Below, piece by piece: positions 9,601 to 15,969 of a DNA stretch of 37,963 bases (position 1 is its first letter; each line of letters begins with the position of its first letter). A program made the translations under genes and the position numbers. Under the pieces are notes generated by a model, which did not search any database, had not been told where the DNA came from, and saw nothing but the letters and a program-made list of their open reading frames with translations. Location of the stretch: positions 1-37,963 of the forward strand of contig JAIKYR010000130.1 in NCBI GenBank assembly GCA_024682995.1, in the 5' to 3' direction. Source of the DNA: Bacteroidales bacterium. GTDB lineage: Bacteria > Bacteroidota > Bacteroidia > Bacteroidales > WCHB1-69.

Positions 9601-10863
9601 ACTGTCGAGCAGGTCGCATTGGTTCTTGGTGCAGATGTCAATGTCACGCAAGAGGGTTTGGCTTAGAAAGCCCTCCAAAACCGCCTCGTAACTCTCCATG
9701 AATTGGTCAATCAGCGTCTCAGAGTATTCGTTGGAACTGTATTCCGCTCTGATATGATATTTTTTGCCGACATAGAACGCCATCAGATAAAGCGACACTC
9801 CCTCGTTGTGCTTGCGGAGCTGTATGGCCTCCATGGGTTTGCCCATCAGTTCGGTGTAATCAAACATGAGTCCGTGCCATGCAAATGTGGTGTTGATTTG
9901 CAGGTTGAGGTCAGTCATCATGTCGGTATAGGAATAGAGGGCGTGCTTGCGACAGCCGATCATCTGTTCCTCGCCAGCTTTCAGGAAGTCAAGCACGGAG
10001 GTCTCTTCCGTGAACTTGGCATAAACGGGCAACGTCTTCACCGTCATGCCCACGGAATGTTGGAATTTCCGTTCGGTACGGCCGTTGAAAACCGTGGCAA
10101 ACAGCGATTCATGCTCGTTGTTATATTTGGCCAATAGAAAGGAATAGGCTGCCGTGAAAAATGTGCTTTTCTTGATGCCGTTGGTCTTGCAGAAGGCATC
10201 CACCCGATCCATGTCGGTGCCGAGGATGCGGACTTTATGGGCATCCGAGTGTTCAGGAACCTCCAAATCGGGCATGAGCTGGGTGAACGTGTCGCTGCAG
10301 TCAAAATTCTGGGCGTACCATTGTTTGCCCTCCTCGAAAGCAGGCGTTTTGCGCATCTCGACTTCAGCAAGGGCAAATTCCTGCATCGACATCTCCTCGG
10401 AAGCAAGCGTGACACCGTTGTAAGCCTTTTCCACATCGTAGATGATAATATTGTACGAGGTGCCGTCGCTGATGATATGATGCATGTCGAAGAGCCAATA
10501 GACATGCTCCGCGTCTCGCATCACTTTGGTATGAAACAACCTGCCACCAAGGAGTTTGAAAGGCTCGATAAATTTTTGCTTCTCAGCCTCAAGGTCCGTA
10601 ACTTGTTCAACAGAAAGGTGGAATTCCTCTTTTTCCAGGTCAATAGTCTGCACGGGCTCCCCCTCATCACTCAGCTCAATGCGTGTAAAAAAAACGGGAT
10701 GAGCCTTTATCGTTGTTTCGATGGCACGACACAATCGGTCGGCATCGAGGCTGCCATCCAGAACAAAGAGAAAAGGGAGGTTATAAAAGACTTCATTTTC
10801 GTGCTGCACGCACTCGGCATAAATACCTAATTGCGATTGAGATAATGGTGATGTGTTCTTCAT
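3622..10863 (-). CDS. Dimodular NRPS, C-A-T-C-A-T-R
   Basis: A 2413-residue nonribosomal peptide synthetase. Domains in order are: condensation C1 (about 5-415, HHIISDG at 128-134), adenylation A1 (about 435-905, YTSGSTGVPKG at 579, NGYGPSE at 708, YRTGD at 791), carrier T1 (about 925-995, Ser956 in an unusual GLTSIS), C2 (about 1012-1425, HHLIFDG at 1138), A2 (about 1445-1925, YTSGSTGTPKG at 1591, NGYGPTE at 1721), T2 (about 1935-2010, LGGTSL with Ser1973) and a terminal thioester reductase (2050-2405, NAD(P)-binding TGATGYLG at 2055, Thr2178/Tyr2211/Lys2215). All catalytic motifs are present. By hand alignment to GrsA the specificity residues are D-A-L-F-I-G-G-C-Y for A1 and D-A-M-F-A-G-G-I-F for A2, suggesting hydrophobic residues. 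The N-terminal C domain suggests N-acylation, and the reductase suggests release as an aldehyde. It is the last gene of the 15.25-3.6 kb unit. Architecture is certain; the product is inferred. Confidence 0.95.
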   Translation of the reverse strand: MKNTSPLSQSQLGIYAECVQHENEVFYNLPFLFVLDGSLDADRLCRAIETTIKAHPVFFTRIELSDEGEPVQTIDLEKEEFHLSVEQVTDLEAEKQKFIEPFKLLGGRLFHTKVMRDAEHVYWLFDMHHIISDGTSYNIIIYDVEKAYNGVTLASEEMSMQEFALAEVEMRKTPAFEEGKQWYAQNFDCSDTFTQLMPDLEVPEHSDAHKVRILGTDMDRVDAFCKTNGIKKSTFFTAAYSFLLAKYNNEHESLFATVFNGRTERKFQHSVGMTVKTLPVYAKFTEETSVLDFLKAGEEQMIGCRKHALYSYTDMMTDLNLQINTTFAWHGLMFDYTELMGKPMEAIQLRKHNEGVSLYLMAFYVGKKYHIRAEYSSNEYSETLIDQFMESYEAVLEGFLSQTLLRDIDICTKNQCDLLDSFNETDKPYDDTQTIVSLFRRQAKATPDKTAVVFKDKRFTYAEVDDISDRIASYIASKGLGLEDVVAILIARSEWMAIASLGVLKAGCAYQPLDPTYPKERLSFMMQDTASKLLIADEELCSILDEYKGEVLLTKDIENLKDSNALDGPKPESLFTLIYTSGSTGVPKGCQLEHRNMVAFSYMHQHTLHVEADSHIGAYASFGFDACLLELWPPLIVGATVYIIPEEIRLDLIALNDYFEQNGITHTFMTTQVARSFVNDIANHSLKAFITGGEKLADVTPPPYLLLNGYGPSESICYVTAFAVKEKLQNIPIGKAVENMHLYIMDAYGHRLPVGAAGELWVNGPQVGRGYLNRPEKTAESFVETPWGRCYRTGDIVRYLPDGNIQFVGRRDGQVKIRGFRIELTEVEAIIRQYPGIKDVTVQAFDEESGGKFIAAYIVADEQIDVEALNNFILDEKPPYMVPAVTMQIDRIPLNQNQKVNKKALPKPEKKASAAEVESNAPMNILEEELHEIVAGIVGTKDFGLTTVLGYVGLTSISAIKLAVQLNKKYGITVDSKSLVKTGNIQTIENEILKQLLNAPVQAVSNASNSELKNAPLSYAQMGVYVDCMKQPTSTVYNIPSLIRFPKGTDVQLLGKSIETLIKAHPQFFVHFDSEGGEIVQIVDKNQPLAITKSQLSEAELKKYKLEFVKPFNLRQGPLYRMEIVTTEQDVYLLADVHHLIFDGSSFDLFLNQLCELMNGKEIEAEAISYAGFVADEKAAEGTPNYMEAKNFFNERLGKVEGVTEVPADLTNPLEQGTVSETFSKMDFNAMEEFCKKNNLSPAHLTLAAVFYTLSRFTNNEQICITTISNGRSDLRISNTTGMFVNTLALSAQIGEQKVMDFLKETSQNFDETLTHEKYPFAQIAADYDLSAEIMFAYQMGVIDQYVVNGQKLEIESLELKTPKFRIAFYIQEKEGVPGVMVEYDNGRYSHGLMQSLAQSVCNAANAFIHHPEVALQQVSLLDAEQTALLDSFNQTDVPYDDTQNIVSLFRRQVAQTPDNLAVVYHDHRYTYREVDELSERIAGYVKSQGLGNEDVVSVLIPRCEWMAIVSLGVLKAGCAYQPLDPSYPAERLNFMMKDADAKLLIADEELRPVVDEYQGKVLLTKDIDTLPVVEPVKADITPSSLFIMLYTSGSTGTPKGCQLEHGNLVAFCHWYQRFYGLTAADKVAAYASYGFDACMMDLYPALTCGACVHIIGEDIRLNLPDLNNYFNTQGITHSFITTQVGYQFVTNVENHSLRCFAVGGEKLSALNPPTSFKMYNGYGPTECTIFTTNYWVKDYELDIPIGKPLDNLKLYIVDKQFNRLPLGAAGELWVTGPQVSRGYLNRPEKTAETYLQNSFCDDPKHARVYRTGDIVRYLPDGNIQFVGRKDGQVKIRGFRIEMKEVEAVIRQYPGIKDVTVQAFDYEKGGKYIVAYIVSDKEIDVKDLNAFIGQQKPPYMIPAATMQIDSIPLNQNQKVNRKALPTPVLQAADRDYVAPANSAEELFCRIFGEILAIDKIGSTDNFFDLGGTSLMVTRVIIEADKQGVHVAYGDVFANPTPRKLAALVTGNTTVSTEEEDIADFDYADINKVLENNSLEEFGRGERLQLGNALLTGATGYLGIHVLKELIDSDAQEIYCMVRDKDMDGAEHRLKTLLFYYFENTYDELFDKRLHIVLGDVTNDLTTLVQAKIDTVFNCAAVVKHFSEGTEIEDVNVGGVQRCVDFCVATGAKLVHISTASTRGLNVNSSMEPGYVFTEQQLYGGQYLGNQYTHSKFLAERVVLQAVAENGLVAKVIRVGNLSARSTDGEFQINFSTNAFMGRIKVYNMLGCFPYSLYEQEVEFSPINEVAHAIILLATTPKACCVFHAYNNHSQFFGDVLSGLSNVGTDIKLVEDKEYEETLEQAGNDPQKAKILSSLLAYQDMAHGMKAEFVNIANQYTSQVLYRLGFKWSATTWDYVDRMLNAISGLEFFE

Positions 10864-10918
10864 ATCGGTTGTGTTTCTCTATTTGTTATTGTTCGATGTA
10901 AGGTTTCCGGATTTGGGG

Positions 10919-12256
10919 CTATTGTTTCTTCTTGTCATTCCACGGCAAGGTGAAAATCGTCGGGTTGACAGTCAGCATCACCCAGCCCCAGTGCAAACGG
11001 CGGTTTTGGGAGACCTGCTGGAGAATCTCCATCGACTCTGTTCCTCTCATGTAGGAATACCCGGCTGCCACCTTGACAAATTTCGCGAAAGTATAGCTTA
11101 TACCGACTTCGAATTCATGCCCCAAAGGTTTCTTTATTCTATTTAAATTGGCGGCGATGGCGTAGAAGTGATAGGCGGCGTCGATTTTCAGGCCTTTAAC
11201 GGGGTTGACGGAACCTCCGGCATAGAGGTTCTGCAAGCCGGGAGAAAAGTTGTTTACATAACTGTCCATATAGAAGAAGTCCATGGCGCCATAGAATTCG
11301 TGGTGTGATCCAAACAAAGGGCTAAAAGCACGGGCTTTGTCATGGAATATGAGACCTAAACCTCCGTTGATCTGGACGGGGAATTGGTCGCCACTCAGGT
11401 AATCATAGCCGGCATAGAGGGAGTACATATCGCTGGGAGCAACTTGGAGCTTCGCACTTCCCATGAAGGCGTCCAGCTTCATTCCGTTCTCCTCTCTTCC
11501 CATCTGATAGTAGAAAGAACCTTCCAAGGTGACGATGCTGGGTTTCAATTTCACATAGCCTCCGAACAGTTGCTGAAAGAAGGTTGTGTCCGGAAAATTG
11601 GAGTTCTTGCACTGGACCCCGATGTTCATGCCAAGCAGGGAAAAACCGAACAGCGACTTCGGTGTTTCGTAGTGATACCAAAGTGTTTGCATGGTCTTAT
11701 AGGGCTGAATTCCGCCGGCATAGTAATTGGTGCCTTGTGATATGTTTTCCGAATTCTGGTTGTAGGCGAGGAGTACGTGTACTTTGTGTCCGTAGCCTTC
11801 AAAGCCTAATTTCAGTGCATCGTGGGTGGGCGCGGTCATCGTCCAGTCATCGTAACCGAGAATACGCTCGTCGTCATATTCGAAACACTGACGGCCGATT
11901 TTGGCAAAAAGTCCAGTCTTGTTGTGCTTCATCGAGAGCCAGCCCTCCGACAGGCTCAGATTCCCGCCAGCCTGACCCCAGATCCCGGAAAACTGTGGCG
12001 AGAGCTTCAACTCGAACCAGTCGGACCGCTTGTATCCGATGTTGAGCCGGTACTGTCCCATGATAAAATGGGCCATCCGCTCGTTTTCGTCTTCTTCCAA
12101 GACGTTGAATCCGCCGACACGAATCTCACCACGGGTATTCAGCTTGGCATCAATGGTGAACTCATTTTGAGGATCTTGCGCCTGCAGGTCTTGGATCGCC
12201 ATAATGGCGGCAACGACCCATATCCATTTGATGAATTTAATACAATGAGAATGCAT
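10919..12256 (-). CDS. Alginate-export-like outer-membrane barrel
   Basis: A 445-residue protein with a signal peptide (hydrophobic 8-22, likely cleavage after Ala26 in LQA/QD). The rest is alternating beta-strand sequence with many aromatic residues and no further membrane helix, as expected of an outer-membrane beta-barrel. The block IGRQCFEYDDERILGYDDW near 120-138 resembles the GRQ-x-YGDxRLxG-x-xxW signature of the alginate-export porin family (AlgE-like). Family members form outer-membrane channels, often for anionic polysaccharide. Here the gene lies between the PPTase (15 bp) and the NRPS (55 bp) on the same strand, so I infer it could pass the peptide product or a precursor across the outer membrane. 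An alternative is a general porin trapped in the operon. ATG 12256 fits the signal peptide. Confidence 0.75.
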   Translation of the reverse strand: MHSHCIKFIKWIWVVAAIMAIQDLQAQDPQNEFTIDAKLNTRGEIRVGGFNVLEEDENERMAHFIMGQYRLNIGYKRSDWFELKLSPQFSGIWGQAGGNLSLSEGWLSMKHNKTGLFAKIGRQCFEYDDERILGYDDWTMTAPTHDALKLGFEGYGHKVHVLLAYNQNSENISQGTNYYAGGIQPYKTMQTLWYHYETPKSLFGFSLLGMNIGVQCKNSNFPDTTFFQQLFGGYVKLKPSIVTLEGSFYYQMGREENGMKLDAFMGSAKLQVAPSDMYSLYAGYDYLSGDQFPVQINGGLGLIFHDKARAFSPLFGSHHEFYGAMDFFYMDSYVNNFSPGLQNLYAGGSVNPVKGLKIDAAYHFYAIAANLNRIKKPLGHEFEVGISYTFAKFVKVAAGYSYMRGTESMEILQQVSQNRRLHWGWVMLTVNPTIFTLPWNDKKKQ

Positions 12257-12271
12257 ATTTGATGTTTTATT

Positions 12272-12838
12272 TCACATTTTACGATGGTTTACGATGGAAT
12301 AGATGTAATCACCCGTCTGTATAGTTTCAAAATGGCAACCGTCCGTTTCGCAAAGCACCATTTTCATATCATTGCGGATCCCTTCGCCGGTGAGCTTGAG
12401 CAGAGCCTCCTTCCGGGTCCAAAAGTGGAAAAACTGCATCGTAGGATTTGGTGACGCTTCTATTTGCGCCTGCTCCTGATCGTTCATCGTGAAGCGGATC
12501 AGCGAAGGGGACACTTGACGGGGAACCTCCACATCTGCGCCCACAGGCTGGTTGCTGACGGCGCACAAGGCGACATGACCGGAATGGCTGAAGCTGAAAT
12601 GGATGTCCGGGTAGTCGATCAGGAACGGTTTCCCCCCAGCCTGATAGCCGAAAATGGGATTGTCCATGATGTCATATTCCTCCCGGAGAGCCTTCTTCAG
12701 CAGCAAATAGACAGCCAACGAGAGGCGTCTCCCGCTCTCATACCGGAACTTCAACGCCTGCTCACGCCGCTGAGCAGAGACTTCAGCCAAGGCAGCTGCC
12801 AAATCCAGTTCGGAGATGTTTTCGTCGATATAAACCAT
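12272..12838 (-). CDS. 4'-phosphopantetheinyl transferase, Sfp type
   Basis: A 188-residue enzyme that transfers phosphopantetheine from coenzyme A to the conserved serine of carrier domains. The three Sfp-family motifs are visible: FSFSHSG (81-87), the Mg-binding GADVE (100-104, Asp102 and Glu104) and FWTRKEALLK (139-148, Lys143/Glu144). It is shorter than Bacillus Sfp (about 224 residues) but contains both half-domains. Its natural substrates are presumably Ser956 and Ser1973 of the NRPS two genes downstream. A role on the acyl carrier protein of fatty-acid synthesis cannot be excluded. The start codon (12838) is separated from the STAS stop codon by a single base, indicating tight coupling. 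Confidence 0.93.
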   Translation of the reverse strand: MVYIDENISELDLAAALAEVSAQRREQALKFRYESGRRLSLAVYLLLKKALREEYDIMDNPIFGYQAGGKPFLIDYPDIHFSFSHSGHVALCAVSNQPVGADVEVPRQVSPSLIRFTMNDQEQAQIEASPNPTMQFFHFWTRKEALLKLTGEGIRNDMKMVLCETDGCHFETIQTGDYIYSIVNHRKM

Positions 12839-12839
12839 A

Positions 12840-13145
12840 TTAGCCGATGGTCTCGAAAATGGCGTCCAACTTGGTCATCTTGAAGACCTGCATCACATCA
12901 GGACAGACATTCCTCAAATAGACCTTGCCTCCTTTGGCTGCCACCTCCTTTCTGATCTTCAAAAAGATACGCAACCCAGAGCTACTGATAAACGGCATCT
13001 TCTCACAATCCAGAATGATATTCTGGTCAGCATGTTGCAACAAAGGGTCAATGGTCTCGGCAATCTGCTGTGCAGCCACAGTGTCCAATCGCCCGTCAAA
13101 CGCGGCTATGATAGTAGCACCCTCTTCAGTAATTGTAATATTCAT
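12840..13145 (-). CDS. STAS-domain anti-sigma-antagonist-like protein
   Basis: A 101-residue single STAS domain of the SpoIIAA/RsbV type, starting at ATG 13145. In partner-switching systems such proteins are phosphorylated on a serine by an RsbW-like kinase and dephosphorylated by a PP2C phosphatase; the unphosphorylated form binds the kinase. The phosphoacceptor region reads MPFISSSGLRIF (50-61). By alignment with the usual FxDSSGL, Ser55 is the acceptor, and the preceding Asp is replaced by Ser54. The gene lies 42 bp downstream of the sensor/phosphatase/ATPase gene and 1 bp before the PPTase, so its partner is almost certainly the upstream protein. No cognate sigma factor is in the window, so the output may be another protein. 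Confidence 0.88.
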   Translation of the reverse strand: MNITITEEGATIIAAFDGRLDTVAAQQIAETIDPLLQHADQNIILDCEKMPFISSSGLRIFLKIRKEVAAKGGKVYLRNVCPDVMQVFKMTKLDAIFETIG

Positions 13146-13187
13146 AATCTGATGAATTATTGATTATCTATAAATTATGCCAATAAA

Positions 13188-15251
13188 TTAACACGACCCA
13201 AAACTTTTCCTCATCCTCAACACATTCCACCCGTCCTCACGTGCATACTCCACCTTGTCCATAATCTCTTTGATGATAAAAATACCCAGACCTCCGATCT
13301 GCCGTTCTTCCAGAGGTACATCCAGATTGACCTCCTGCTGTTGCAGCGGATTGAAGGGAACCCCCATATCTTTGATTTCCACAAGGATATCCTCATTATC
13401 AATTTTGGCAGAGAGGTTCACTTCGCCTTGGGTGCCCTCTTGGTAGGCATACATGATGACGTTGGCCAGCACCTCCTCCAAAGCAAGGTTGACACTGGGC
13501 AGGAGGGCCATATCCAGGTTATGGCGGTCGAAGAATTCCATCAGAAAGGGTTCCAGCCGTTCCAGCTCATGGATATTGTTGGTCAAAGTAAGCTGTTGTT
13601 CGGCAGACAGATAGCGTATGGAGAGCAGTGTCAGGTCATCGCTTTGCTCGGCGTGGTCCACGAATTGGCTCACGCGTTCCCGTATGTGGGAGAGTTGCTC
13701 TTTGGCAGGCAAAGAGCCGAACTCGGCAGCGGCATCAAGGGCTCTCTTCTCTCCGAAGAGATCCTTCTGGATGTTCTCTGCCTCCGTCAGGCCGTCGGTA
13801 TAGAGCAGCAGCGTGTCGCCGGGAGTCAGAGCCATCTCATGGGCTGTGTATTGGGCAGAGGGTTCCACGCCAAGCAGCAGGGACGGCTCCGTGGACAAAA
13901 ATTCGGCTCTTCCGTTTTTCACCAAGATTGGGGGATTGTGCCCGGCGTTGCAGTAGCGGATTATCCCAGTGGACAAGTCCATGACACCGAGGAACATCGT
14001 GATGAACATGATGTCCGGGTTATTGTCGCTGACAGAGCTGTTGAGGGCCTGCATGATGCTGTCGGGGCGTTCGTCCCGGGCCGAAAGGGTACGGAACAGG
14101 CTGTGCGCGATGGCCATCAGCAGTGCGGCAGGGACGCCCTTGCCAGAGACATCGCCAATGCAGAACAGCAACTTGCCATCCCGCACATAGTAGTCGTACA
14201 GGTCGCCACCCACAAACTTGGCCGGCACCTGCAATCCGCCGACATCCACATATTTTCCCGCATCCGACAGAAGAGTGGAAGGCAGTAGCGACTGCTGGAT
14301 ATCGCGGGCAATGGCCAGCTCATCCTCAATGTGTTGCTCCTTGGCACGCACCTCGTTCAGCTTCCAAAGGTTCTGGATGGAGCGGTAGGCGATGAAGAAA
14401 ACCGTAAGGATGCCCGTCAAGGCCAGGAGGACGAAGAAGAGGGTTGACCGCCGCAGTCGGTTATACATGTCGGCGTCGGGAATTGTCAAAATCAGGACCA
14501 GATTCTTGCCGTCCACGGCTTCGGAAAAGACATGGCATTTGCCTTTGGGCTTTGTCGGGGGTGTCACCACGCTGGCCCCGCTTTGGGTCATCAGGGCGCA
14601 GGTGCTGTGGGGGTAAAGCGTGACACTGTTGACGATGCTGGCGAGCGTGTCGATGGTAACATCCGCGTTGATCACGCCCACCACCTCGCCGAGGCTGTCG
14701 CGGATGGGGAGGCCATAGGACATCATATAGGCCTTCCCGCCGGCGTTGTCGTAGTACGGGTCGCTCCACCTACCCTTTTCGGAGGCCATCCCCTTCTGGA
14801 ACCACTCCATCTGAAAATAGTCGTGGTCAGGTCCTCCCAGCTGGACGGACACCATGGTGTCGCATCCCTTCTGATACCCCACGTAAGGCTCGAACCAGCG
14901 ACCTTTTTCAGGATAATAGTCCTCTTTGAAGGCGATGCCCGCGCCCATGATGCGGGAGCTGGACTCCACGGTGTGACGGGCAATGTCGTACATCGCCTCA
15001 GGGTCGTCTAAGGCATATTCCACCATCGGTTGGATGGAGTTGACAACCGTCTCTATCTTCCCCATCCGGATAGAGATCATCATCTCGGTGTTCTTCAGGG
15101 TAGAATTCGCCCGTTTCTCGGCAATACGAAGCGACTCCTTCCGGATGTGGAAATAGTAAACCGCGCTGACCATCGCCAAAACGACGATAGCAGCGACGAT
15201 CTTCAAAAGCTCCTTCTTGGCGAATGTGTATTTACCCGTTTTGGATGACAT
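13188..15251 (-). CDS. Membrane sensor PP2C phosphatase fused to RsbW-like ATPase
   Basis: A 687-residue inner-membrane signalling protein. In order it has TM1 (about 16-34), a periplasmic sensor of the Cache type (about 40-265, with WFEPYVGYQKG and DPYYDNAGGKAYMMSY), TM2 (270-290), a short linker, a SpoIIE/RsbU-type PP2C phosphatase (about 310-548; metal ligands in VGGDLYD Asp350, IGDVSGKG Asp367, DGLTEA Asp486 and SDDLT Asp538/539), and a C-terminal HATPase_c domain of the RsbW type (about 555-685; N-box ALEEVLANVIMYAY with Asn597, DMGVPFNP, and GGLGIFIIKE). Phosphatase and kinase-like modules on one chain plus the adjacent STAS protein form a complete partner-switch set. An extracytoplasmic ligand probably sets the phosphorylation state of the STAS protein. 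It is the first gene of the unit ending with the NRPS. Confidence 0.92.
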   Translation of the reverse strand: MSSKTGKYTFAKKELLKIVAAIVVLAMVSAVYYFHIRKESLRIAEKRANSTLKNTEMMISIRMGKIETVVNSIQPMVEYALDDPEAMYDIARHTVESSSRIMGAGIAFKEDYYPEKGRWFEPYVGYQKGCDTMVSVQLGGPDHDYFQMEWFQKGMASEKGRWSDPYYDNAGGKAYMMSYGLPIRDSLGEVVGVINADVTIDTLASIVNSVTLYPHSTCALMTQSGASVVTPPTKPKGKCHVFSEAVDGKNLVLILTIPDADMYNRLRRSTLFFVLLALTGILTVFFIAYRSIQNLWKLNEVRAKEQHIEDELAIARDIQQSLLPSTLLSDAGKYVDVGGLQVPAKFVGGDLYDYYVRDGKLLFCIGDVSGKGVPAALLMAIAHSLFRTLSARDERPDSIMQALNSSVSDNNPDIMFITMFLGVMDLSTGIIRYCNAGHNPPILVKNGRAEFLSTEPSLLLGVEPSAQYTAHEMALTPGDTLLLYTDGLTEAENIQKDLFGEKRALDAAAEFGSLPAKEQLSHIRERVSQFVDHAEQSDDLTLLSIRYLSAEQQLTLTNNIHELERLEPFLMEFFDRHNLDMALLPSVNLALEEVLANVIMYAYQEGTQGEVNLSAKIDNEDILVEIKDMGVPFNPLQQQEVNLDVPLEERQIGGLGIFIIKEIMDKVEYAREDGWNVLRMRKSFGSC

Positions 15252-15272
15252 GAGCGTTTAAGATAGAGTGTG

Positions 15273-15280
15273 CAAAAATA
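15273..15280 (-). promoter_or_regulatory. Candidate -7 box for the NRPS operon
   Basis: Read on the minus strand this is TATTTTTG, matching TAnnTTTG, 22 bp before the phosphatase start codon. No convincing -33 TTTG is seen at the usual distance. No other such box was found in the four internal gaps, so this may drive the whole 15.25-3.6 kb unit. Confidence 0.5.
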
Positions 15281-15370
15281 AACAAAAAAAGGATAGGCTT
15301 GCAGATGAAGCGACAAACAAGATCAGTTCTGGAATCTGATTACGGAAACGGAATGGGGCCGTACTTAAGC

Positions 15371-15409
15371 ACAAAAAAAGCACCTTCTTCGTGGTGCTTT
15401 TTTTTGTGC
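15371..15409. terminator. Intrinsic terminator after pyrI
   Basis: The hairpin AGCACC (15379-15384) pairs with GGTGCT (15393-15398) around an 8-base loop, with an A-tract on the left and T-tract on the right, so it can work in both directions. It lies about 40-75 bp past the pyrI stop and insulates the pyrimidine genes from the NRPS operon. Confidence 0.8.
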
Positions 15410-15444
15410 ATAACCGTATTATGCGGGTTTGCCCATAGCCCCCC

Positions 15445-15879
15445 CTATTTGTTCGGGTATGGCACCACGATGTCGTCGCAGTATTCGCAGCGGTAGGAGC
15501 GCTTCTCCTTGTCCACCAGATGGAACACATGATCGAAGTAATGCTCCACGGAGGTCACGCAGCGCGGATTCTTGCAATGAATGATGTTCGTCACCGTCTC
15601 CGGCACTTCCAGTTTCACCTTCTTCACCGTCTTGCCGTCCTCGATGATGTTCACCGTGGCGTTCGGGTCAATGAGGCCAAGGAAATCATAGTTGATGTCG
15701 ATGACATTGTTGATCTTGATGATGTCCTTCTTGCCCATCTTCAAGCTGAAGGCGTTCATAATGAGGGCCACATTGTAGTCGGCCTTGTCCAGGTGCAGGT
15801 AGTTGAACACGGTCATGCCGTAGCCGGCCTTGATGTGGTCAATAACGATACCTTTTTCTATACTGTTTATTTCTAACAT
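15445..15879 (-). CDS. pyrI: Aspartate carbamoyltransferase regulatory chain
   Basis: The 144-residue regulatory subunit of aspartate transcarbamoylase. It binds nucleotide effectors (ATP, CTP) in its N-terminal domain and contacts the catalytic chain through a C-terminal zinc domain. The zinc ligands are visible as Cys102-x4-Cys107 and Cys131-x2-Cys134 (HCKNPRC, YRCEYC), with the same spacing as in E. coli PyrI. It lies 90 bp downstream of pyrB on the same strand, so the two are probably co-transcribed and assemble into the allosteric holoenzyme of de novo pyrimidine synthesis. A terminator follows at 15371-15409. Confidence 0.97.
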   Translation of the reverse strand: MLEINSIEKGIVIDHIKAGYGMTVFNYLHLDKADYNVALIMNAFSLKMGKKDIIKINNVIDINYDFLGLIDPNATVNIIEDGKTVKKVKLEVPETVTNIIHCKNPRCVTSVEHYFDHVFHLVDKEKRSYRCEYCDDIVVPYPNK

Positions 15880-15969
15880 GATGTTTCTAATTTTTATGTT
15901 TTTTGACTTTGGCTTTTGGGTATTGGCTTTAGTAATTGCTAACGGCCTATAGCCAATAGCGATATCGGA

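Noticed and set aside
13341-14288. A 315-codon plus-strand frame opposite the phosphatase/ATPase gene
   Set aside because: It lies entirely within conserved PP2C and HATPase coding sequence on the other strand.
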